Source of the DNA: Clostridia bacterium
GTDB taxonomy: Bacteria; Bacillota; Clostridia; Oscillospirales; Acutalibacteraceae
DNA length: 64,000 nucleotides
Reading direction: 5' to 3'
NCBI GenBank assembly: GCA_017465465.1
Contig: JAFTWE010000052.1
Span: 1-64,000, forward strand
In this document: positions 59,216-64,000 of the stretch, piece after piece
Position numbering within the stretch: position 1 is the first letter of the stretch
Layout: every line of letters begins with the position of its first letter
Made by a program: the position numbers and the translations under genes
Notes under the pieces: generated by a model
Seen by the model: only the letters and a program-made list of their open reading frames with translations
Databases searched by the model: none
What the model was told of the DNA's origin: nothing

Positions 59216-60361
59216 ATGGAACTTGATTTAACAAAAATCAGAGGCGAAATAAACGAAATAGACGACCGTATAGCAGAATTGTTTGAAAAAAGAATGATTC
59301 TTGCTAACGATGTTGCAGAATACAAGCGTCAGAATGATATGGCTGTCTACGACCGCAGACGAGAAAGAGATATTATAAACCGCATCAGCTCTCAGGTGGA
59401 TGAGGATTTGGGCTCTTATGCCAAAATTCTTTATGCAACTCTTTTTCAGCTCAGCCGTTCATATCAGTTCAAAAAGCTTATTGCAAGCTCACCCATTACT
59501 GACTCAATGAAGCAGGCTATTGAGCAGACTCCTCAGCTTTTCCCCCGCAACGCCAAGGTTGCTTGCCAGGGTGTTGAGGGTGCTTATGCTCAGAGTGCTT
59601 GTGACAGACTTTTTAATTCAGCCGACATAAATTATTACAAAACCTGGGAGGATGTTTTTAAATCCGTTGAATCAGGTGAATGTAAATACGGAGTTGTTCC
59701 CCTTGAAAATAGCACCGCAGGCACAGTTAATGCGGTTTATGACCTTGTGGGTAAATATAAGTTTTATATCGTAAGAAGCCTTAAGCTTCGCATTTATCAC
59801 AGCCTTCTTGTTAAAAGGGGAGTAAAGCTTGAGGACATCAAAGAAATCGTTTCTCACGAGCAGGCACTTCAGCAGTGCAACAAATTTATTTCATCTCTCA
59901 ATGTTAAAGTAACTGTGTTTGATAACACAGCCGCCGCCGCAGAATATGTATCAAAGTGCGGCAGAGATGACATTGCGGCTATCGGCTCACCTGATTGCGC
60001 CGACCTTTATAACCTTGTCAGCATCCGCGATGATATTATGAACACAGATAATAACTACACCCGCTTTATCTGCGTTTCAAAATCTCTTGAAATTTATCCC
60101 GGCGCTCACAGAACGAGCATTGTTTTCAAGGTTCCTCACAGACCGGGTGCTTTGTATGATGTGCTTTCAAAGTTCAGAGCGTTGGATGTTAACCTTATTA
60201 AGCTTGAAAGCCGACCGATTCCCGGCAGAGATTTTGAATTCAAGTTTTATATTGACCTTGATACTTCCGTTTATCGCCCCGAATTGCTTGAGCTTATCAA
60301 TGAGCTTGATAACGAGCTTGAATCCTTCGACTATTTAGGCTCTTACACTGAGATTTCCTGA
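59216..60361 (+). CDS. pheA: Bifunctional chorismate mutase/prephenate dehydratase
   Basis: The 381-residue P-protein has an AroQ-type chorismate mutase at about 1-90 (IRGEINEIDDRIAELFEKR), prephenate dehydratase at about 110-290 (QGVEGAYAQSA, PLENSTAGTVNAVYDL), and a C-terminal ACT domain at about 300-380 with ESRPIPGRDFEF for phenylalanine feedback. It makes phenylpyruvate from chorismate. With TyrA, which takes the same prephenate, it explains the Phe/Tyr-rich leader. Confidence 0.96.
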   Translation: MELDLTKIRGEINEIDDRIAELFEKRMILANDVAEYKRQNDMAVYDRRRERDIINRISSQVDEDLGSYAKILYATLFQLSRSYQFKKLIASSPITDSMKQAIEQTPQLFPRNAKVACQGVEGAYAQSACDRLFNSADINYYKTWEDVFKSVESGECKYGVVPLENSTAGTVNAVYDLVGKYKFYIVRSLKLRIYHSLLVKRGVKLEDIKEIVSHEQALQQCNKFISSLNVKVTVFDNTAAAAEYVSKCGRDDIAAIGSPDCADLYNLVSIRDDIMNTDNNYTRFICVSKSLEIYPGAHRTSIVFKVPHRPGALYDVLSKFRALDVNLIKLESRPIPGRDFEFKFYIDLDTSVYRPELLELINELDNELESFDYLGSYTEIS

Positions 60362-60370
60362 GGTGCAAAA

Positions 60371-61609
60371 ATGAAACCTTTTGGCTTATTGGGAAGAAAG
60401 CTGTCTCACAGTATTTCTCCCGAAATTCACAATTTGTTGTGCGATTATGAATATGTCCTTTTTGAAAGGGAGCCTGACGAGCTTGATGAATTTTTTCAAA
60501 AAAGAGAATTCAGCGGGCTTAATGTCACAATTCCCTATAAAAAGGATGTTATCAAATATTGTGCTGAATTATCTTATACTGCCAAAAAAATCGGCAGTGT
60601 AAACACAATAACAGTAAGACCCGACGGCACACTTTACGGTGACAATTCAGACTATTTCGGTTTTTCTTATATGATTGAGAAAAGCGGAATTGAAATCAAT
60701 GACAAAACCGTTCTCGTTCTCGGCACAGGGGGAGCATCCCTTACCGTCAGAGCAGTTGTTGAGGATATGGGCGCTAAAGAAATTATCAGCGTTTCAAGAA
60801 CAGGTGATGTCAATTACGAAAATGTATATAACTTCAAAAATGCAGATGTAATTGTCAACACCACCCCCGTTGGAATGTACCCTAATAACGGCGAAAGGGT
60901 AATTGATTTGTCAAAATTCACCTCTCTTTCAGGTTGTCTTGATTTAATCTATAATCCGTCTTTAACTCCGTTTTTGTACGATGCCAAAAATCTTGGTGTG
61001 CCTTATGCCAACGGCCTTACAATGCTTGTGGCTCAGGCTCAGATGTCGGCAGAAAAATTTATCAACTCAACCATTCCTAAAGAAAAAATAGATAAAATTG
61101 TTGACGAGCTTGCCGCGGTGAGAAAAAATATAGTTTTAATCGGTATGCCGGGTTGCGGAAAATCGACGGTTTCTGCCCTTTTGGGTGAGGTGCTGAGCCG
61201 TGAAGTGGTCGACACCGACAGCCTTATTGTTGAAAATGAAGGTCGTTCAATTCCCGAGATTTTTGCCGCAGATGGTGAAGATTATTTCAGAACGGCAGAA
61301 ACAAAAGCTGTGGCAGATTGCACTAAAAAAAGCTCACTTGTTATTGCAACAGGAGGCGGTGCAGTGCTCAAAGAAGAAAACCGCTATCTGCTTTCGCAAA
61401 ATTCATTTGTCCTCTGGCTTAAAAGAGATTTCACCCGCCTTGCTATGGAGGGCAGACCTCTTTCAAAAAGCCTTGATGATATTAAAAAAATCGAACAGGT
61501 CAGAACACCGATTTATTCATCCCTTGCCGATGTAGAGATTGAGGTTGATGATGACCCGCAGGTGACTCTTTCAAAAATTCTTGAAGCAATAAAAGGAGAA
61601 ATCAAATGA
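60371..61609 (+). CDS. aroE-aroK: Shikimate dehydrogenase-shikimate kinase fusion
   Basis: A 412-residue fusion. Residues 1-245 are AroE (LSHSISPEIHN, FSGLNVTIPYK, GTGGASLT NADP loop, NTTPVGMYP). Residues 255-412 are AroK with P-loop GMPGCGKST, DTDSLI and ATGGGAVL. The two reactions are sequential (shikimate formation then phosphorylation), so the fusion could channel shikimate. Confidence 0.95.
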   Translation: MKPFGLLGRKLSHSISPEIHNLLCDYEYVLFEREPDELDEFFQKREFSGLNVTIPYKKDVIKYCAELSYTAKKIGSVNTITVRPDGTLYGDNSDYFGFSYMIEKSGIEINDKTVLVLGTGGASLTVRAVVEDMGAKEIISVSRTGDVNYENVYNFKNADVIVNTTPVGMYPNNGERVIDLSKFTSLSGCLDLIYNPSLTPFLYDAKNLGVPYANGLTMLVAQAQMSAEKFINSTIPKEKIDKIVDELAAVRKNIVLIGMPGCGKSTVSALLGEVLSREVVDTDSLIVENEGRSIPEIFAADGEDYFRTAETKAVADCTKKSSLVIATGGGAVLKEENRYLLSQNSFVLWLKRDFTRLAMEGRPLSKSLDDIKKIEQVRTPIYSSLADVEIEVDDDPQVTLSKILEAIKGEIK

Positions 61610-62043
61610 AATTCCTTATAATAAACGGACCTAATATCAATATGCTCGGCATCCGTGAGCCGGGTGTCTACGGCGCACAGAATTTTGCACAGCTTCTTGA
61701 ATTTATCGGCAAATCCTGCGAAGAAAATGGCGTGGAATATGAATGCTATCAGTCAAATCACGAGGGCGATATTGTTGACAAAATTCAGTCAGCATACGGT
61801 GTGTTTGACGGAATTGTTATAAATCCTGCGGCATATACCCACACAAGCGTTGCTATTCTCGATGCACTCAAGGCTGTTGCAATTCCCACGGTTGAGGTGC
61901 ATATTTCAGATATTTCACAGCGAGAAGAGTTCAGACAGTTTTCTTATGTGAGTATGGTTGCCGTTAAAACAATCTGCGGCATGGGCTTTGAAGGCTACCG
62001 CAAAGCAATTAAAGATTTAAAAGAATATCTTGGTGAAAAATAA
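61606..62043 (+). CDS. aroQ: Type II 3-dehydroquinate dehydratase
   Basis: The 145-residue enzyme dehydrates 3-dehydroquinate to 3-dehydroshikimate. It starts with NGPNINMLGIREPGVYG and has the catalytic Tyr near the N-terminus, the NPAAYTHTSVAILDAL loop and the VEVHISDISQREEFR block. It overlaps the fusion gene by four bases and ends the operon. No T-rich terminator is seen directly after it; the structured element at 62083 may serve. Confidence 0.95.
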   Translation: MKFLIINGPNINMLGIREPGVYGAQNFAQLLEFIGKSCEENGVEYECYQSNHEGDIVDKIQSAYGVFDGIVINPAAYTHTSVAILDALKAVAIPTVEVHISDISQREEFRQFSYVSMVAVKTICGMGFEGYRKAIKDLKEYLGEK

Positions 62044-62082
62044 ACGGCTTTCTTCTTTCTGTAAGAGGAGAACAGGAAACAA

Positions 62083-62155
62083 TGTAAGGTGCGGCGATTT
62101 CCGACGCACCGTTAGCATATTGCCAACGGAATGTTGACAAGTGCCATTCCTTACA
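62083..62155. other. Cloverleaf-like four-way junction element
   Basis: A stretch of 73 bases in which every junction base is paired: P1 TGTAA/TTACA (62083-62087, 62151-62155), P2 GGTGCG/CGCACC (62088-62093, 62105-62110), P3 GTTAGCA/TGCCAAC with one mismatch (62111-62117, 62121-62127), P4 GGAATG/CATTCC (62128-62133, 62145-62150). Such contiguous stems are unlikely by chance. It may be a structured RNA, a terminator-like element or a repeat unit. It holds no tRNA-like sequence motifs. Confidence 0.5.
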
Positions 62156-62176
62156 ATCGCGAACATAAGCAAGTAA

Positions 62177-62196
62177 GGTCAATTCACGAATTGACC
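62177..62196. repeat. Perfect palindrome GGTCAATTC-ac-GAATTGACC
   Basis: A 9-base inverted repeat with a 2-base centre, directly following the cloverleaf element. Its size and symmetry fit a dimeric protein binding site, or a further arm of the same structured repeat. Confidence 0.5.
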
Positions 62197-62257
62197 GCAA
62201 AGAACGCTATCATATTTATTGATAATACTGTTTTATAAACTGTATTTGGTGAGTATA

Positions 62258-62649
62258 ATGACTTTTGAAGAATTTATTGCGTTAAAAAATGTGAAACTCA
62301 AAGACAGCAACCATAAGCGTATTGTCAATCTTATTTATCCGTATTTGCAAAGTGTATCAGGAAATGAAGATTTGTTGTTGTCTTTGTTAAAAAATTATTA
62401 AATGCAGATTTCAAAAATGAGCTTGTTGTTACAGCTTGTTTTAATGGTGTTAACGATACAACAATACCTCCGTATGGTGTTGTAGATTGTTATATTAAAC
62501 TCAGTAACGGTGTTAAAATATTTGTTTATGGCAGAGAAATAGAGTGGAAAGTCAAATTGAAAGAAAATGAATGGGCAGTTTTTATTTGTGGAGATAAGAT
62601 TGGTAATAATATTTTTAGAACAGAAGACAGACACATAGTTGTAAAATAA
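62258..62649 (+). pseudogene. Frameshifted small gene of unknown function
   Basis: A 47-codon frame (ATG at 62258, ribosome site GGTGAG) runs into a stop at 62399-62401. In the -1 frame the open reading continues to TAA at 62647-62649, adding about 85 codons with protein-like composition (VDCYIKLSNGVKIFVYGRE, EWAVFICGDKIG). The frames join at a run of A bases (62389-62394). One missing A, or a -1 slip at A AAA AAT, would give a single protein of about 130 residues. I do not recognise the family. Confidence 0.6.
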
Positions 62650-62662
62650 ATGAGGTTACAAT

Positions 62663-63076
62663 ATGAACATCACATACAAAACCGATAAAGCCTTGCCTAA
62701 CGAGCAACTATATGATTTATTCGTTTCTGTTGGTTGGGCGGATAAAAACAATACAACACAATCAATGATTGATAATTTCAACAAGAATTTTATCAATTCT
62801 ACAATAGTTATCTCTGCTTGGGTTGACGAAAAACTTGTGGGATGTGTGCGAGTTTTAAGTGATAAAATGTTCCGTTCTGTTATTTATGATTTGGCTGTGT
62901 TGCCCGAATTTCATGGTAACGGAATAGGAAGAGAGCTTGTGAGAAGATGCAAAGAACATTATCCTGATTCTGAATGGCTCGTTCAGACAACTGCCGATAA
63001 AGCAGATTTTTATAAGCATATCGGTTTTGAAGTAAACAATGATGTTTTCTTAACTGTTCCCTGCAAACTATTTTGA
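62663..63076 (+). CDS. GNAT-family N-acetyltransferase
   Basis: A 137-residue acetyl-CoA-dependent acyltransferase with motif A LPEFHGNGIGRELVRRC (Q/RxxGxG/A type), a preceding beta strand VIYDLAVL and the C-terminal YKHIGFEV block. The acceptor is unknown. GAGG precedes the ATG. It lies 13 bases after the frameshifted gene and may share its transcript. Confidence 0.9.
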   Translation: MNITYKTDKALPNEQLYDLFVSVGWADKNNTTQSMIDNFNKNFINSTIVISAWVDEKLVGCVRVLSDKMFRSVIYDLAVLPEFHGNGIGRELVRRCKEHYPDSEWLVQTTADKADFYKHIGFEVNNDVFLTVPCKLF

Positions 63077-63090
63077 TAAAACTTTACCTT

Positions 63091-63126
63091 ACAGCACGGT
63101 GTGTTAAATATTGACAACCGTGCTGT
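63091..63126 (+). terminator. Terminator hairpin of the GNAT gene
   Basis: A perfect 10-base-pair stem ACAGCACGGT / ACCGTGCTGT with a 16-base loop is followed by TTCTTT. The loop and 3' arm contain the next promoter's -35 box. Confidence 0.65.
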
Positions 63127-63140
63127 TTCTTTGTTATAAT
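63111..63140 (+). promoter_or_regulatory. Promoter of the secreted hydrolase gene
   Basis: TTGACA (63111-63116), 18 bases, TATAAT (63135-63140). The -35 box lies in the loop of the terminator hairpin. Confidence 0.75.
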
Positions 63141-63169
63141 ACTTCAAATGAACATTAGGAGGGTTTCAG

Positions 63170-64000
63170 GTGAAAAAGCTCTTAGCTGTCCTTATGGCTT
63201 TGGTTATGCTGATTACGGGATTTGGCATCGGCGCATTCGCAAAGGCTGATGTTACCCCTGTTATTATTGTCAGCGGTGTTGGTGCCAAGCCTTTTTATAT
63301 GGACAAAGGCACAGAAAATGAAAAAATGGTTTATCCCCCCACAGTTGATTTCGGTTATGTAATTCCAACTGCGGTGGCAGGTATTGCAATGTCAGTCTTT
63401 ACGGGCGATATCAATGTTTTCTCCCAGACTGTAGCTGACCTTGTAAGCAATATTTTTGATGAATTCAAGTGTAATGCAGACGGTGATTCAAAATATCCTA
63501 CCGTTACGGCCGATTTGTATCCTCTCTCGGTAGATAATTATGATTTTGATTACACCAACGAGGTTTCGGAGCTTGAAATTGCAGGTGCAGTTGCAGAGGA
63601 AATCGGTGCAGAAAACACTTTCTTTTATAACCACGACTGGCGTCTTGACCCATGCGCTAATGCCGACGGACTTCAGGCTATGATTGACTCCGTTAAAGCA
63701 AAAACAGGCAGTGAAAAGGTTGTGCTTATTCCTTGCAGTATGGGCGGCGTGCAGACTGTTGCTTATCTTTATGAATACGGATATGAAGATATCGACAGCA
63801 TTATCTTTATGTCATCTGCTCATAAGGGTCTCTTCTTTGTAAGTGAGCTTTTCTCAGGCAATATTGAGTTGAATCAGAAGAACATTTTCAATTATGTTGA
63901 GCTTTCAGTAGCTGTGGCTGATGAAAATGCCGATGCTCTCCTTACTCTTCTTTTAAATGATTTGGGTGAGCTTGCTCTTCTTTCAGGCTTGTTCACTACT
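63170..64000 (+). CDS. Secreted alpha/beta hydrolase, N-terminal part (runs off right edge)
   Basis: GTG start at 63170 (AGGAGGG 6 bases upstream); open to the window edge, 277 residues. A signal peptide (LLAVLMALVMLITGFGIGAFA) is followed by a lipase-like core: PVIIVSGVG, YNHDWRLDP, and the nucleophile elbow IPCSMGGVQTVAYLY with a GxSxG-related CSMGG (Ser). It resembles LCAT/triacylglycerol lipase-type acyl hydrolases, likely acting outside the membrane. Substrate unknown; the C-terminus is not in view. Confidence 0.72.
   Translation, partial: MKKLLAVLMALVMLITGFGIGAFAKADVTPVIIVSGVGAKPFYMDKGTENEKMVYPPTVDFGYVIPTAVAGIAMSVFTGDINVFSQTVADLVSNIFDEFKCNADGDSKYPTVTADLYPLSVDNYDFDYTNEVSELEIAGAVAEEIGAENTFFYNHDWRLDPCANADGLQAMIDSVKAKTGSEKVVLIPCSMGGVQTVAYLYEYGYEDIDSIIFMSSAHKGLFFVSELFSGNIELNQKNIFNYVELSVAVADENADALLTLLLNDLGELALLSGLFTT

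Noticed and set aside
62009..62200. Minus-strand 63-codon frame across the cloverleaf element
   Set aside because: It overlaps the end of aroQ and consists of stem sequences; no ribosome site. It is more likely an accidental frame in a repeat.

Overview
The window looks like a chromosomal segment of a gut-type member of the class Clostridia (Oscillospirales/Ruminococcaceae-like). The reasons are moderate-to-low G+C by eye, strong AGGAGG ribosome sites, Gram-positive style promoters, an ispH-rpsA (S1) gene fusion, a DUF815 ATPase, an aroE-aroK fusion, and many enzymes for fucose- and mannose-containing glycans. No rRNA, tRNA, CRISPR array, integrase or transposase was seen. The taxonomic call is inference from gene content.

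Layout. 1-2.3 kb (minus): membrane protein, lipoprotein and DUF815 ATPase. 2.4-6.5 kb (plus): FHA protein, proline genes proB-proA, a membrane protein and a sialidase-like beta-propeller enzyme. 6.6-9.7 kb (minus): SGNH esterase and a large GH20/GH67-like glycosidase. 9.8-12 kb (plus): FkbM methyltransferase and a degenerate CPBP membrane protein. 12-18.4 kb (minus): a compact phage head module (terminases, portal, protease, capsid, connectors) with no tail tube, integrase or replication genes. 18.6-21.5 kb (minus): HAD phosphatase and GH95 fucosidase. 21.6-26.2 kb (plus): HI0933 flavoprotein, cmk, plsC and ispH-rpsA. 26.2-28.6 kb (minus): rfbACD. 28.8-30.8 kb (plus): pyridoxamine kinase, ECF S component, radical SAM protein. 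30.8-33.6 kb (minus): truB and nadE. 33.9-35.7 kb (plus): sigma factor, structured spacer, zinc-ribbon protein, GDPD. 35.8-41.5 kb (minus): small hypothetical, then the GH38-HAD-GH29 operon. 41.6-43.9 kb (plus): malQ and birA. 43.9-48.5 kb: a LexA/CI-type repressor facing a phage-like activator, baseplate, endolysin and holin module. 48.6-53.7 kb (plus): GT4 glycosyltransferase, canonical GH38 alpha-mannosidase and an anchored secreted protein. 53.7-62 kb (plus): an eight-gene shikimate/Phe/Tyr operon behind a Phe/Tyr-rich leader peptide and attenuator. 62-64 kb: a cloverleaf-like element, a frameshifted gene, a GNAT acetyltransferase and a partial secreted alpha/beta hydrolase.

How the genes work together. 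Two fucosidases (GH95, GH29), two GH38-family proteins, a sialidase-like propeller, an SGNH esterase and a large glycosidase suggest cytoplasmic trimming of imported glycans, since none of those enzymes has a visible signal peptide. The aro operon encodes all steps from DAHP to prephenate, phenylpyruvate and 4-hydroxyphenylpyruvate. Its leader reads Phe and Tyr codons, which matches the two end products.

The strongest leads are the aro leader-peptide attenuator (53.72-53.93 kb) and the two separated intact phage-derived modules (head at 12-18.4 kb, repressor-controlled baseplate and lysis at 43.9-48.5 kb), which together resemble a domesticated particle or gene-transfer-agent-like system. Secondary leads are a GH38 protein lacking its nucleophile, an internal S1 start inside ispH-rpsA, and two candidate structured RNAs.
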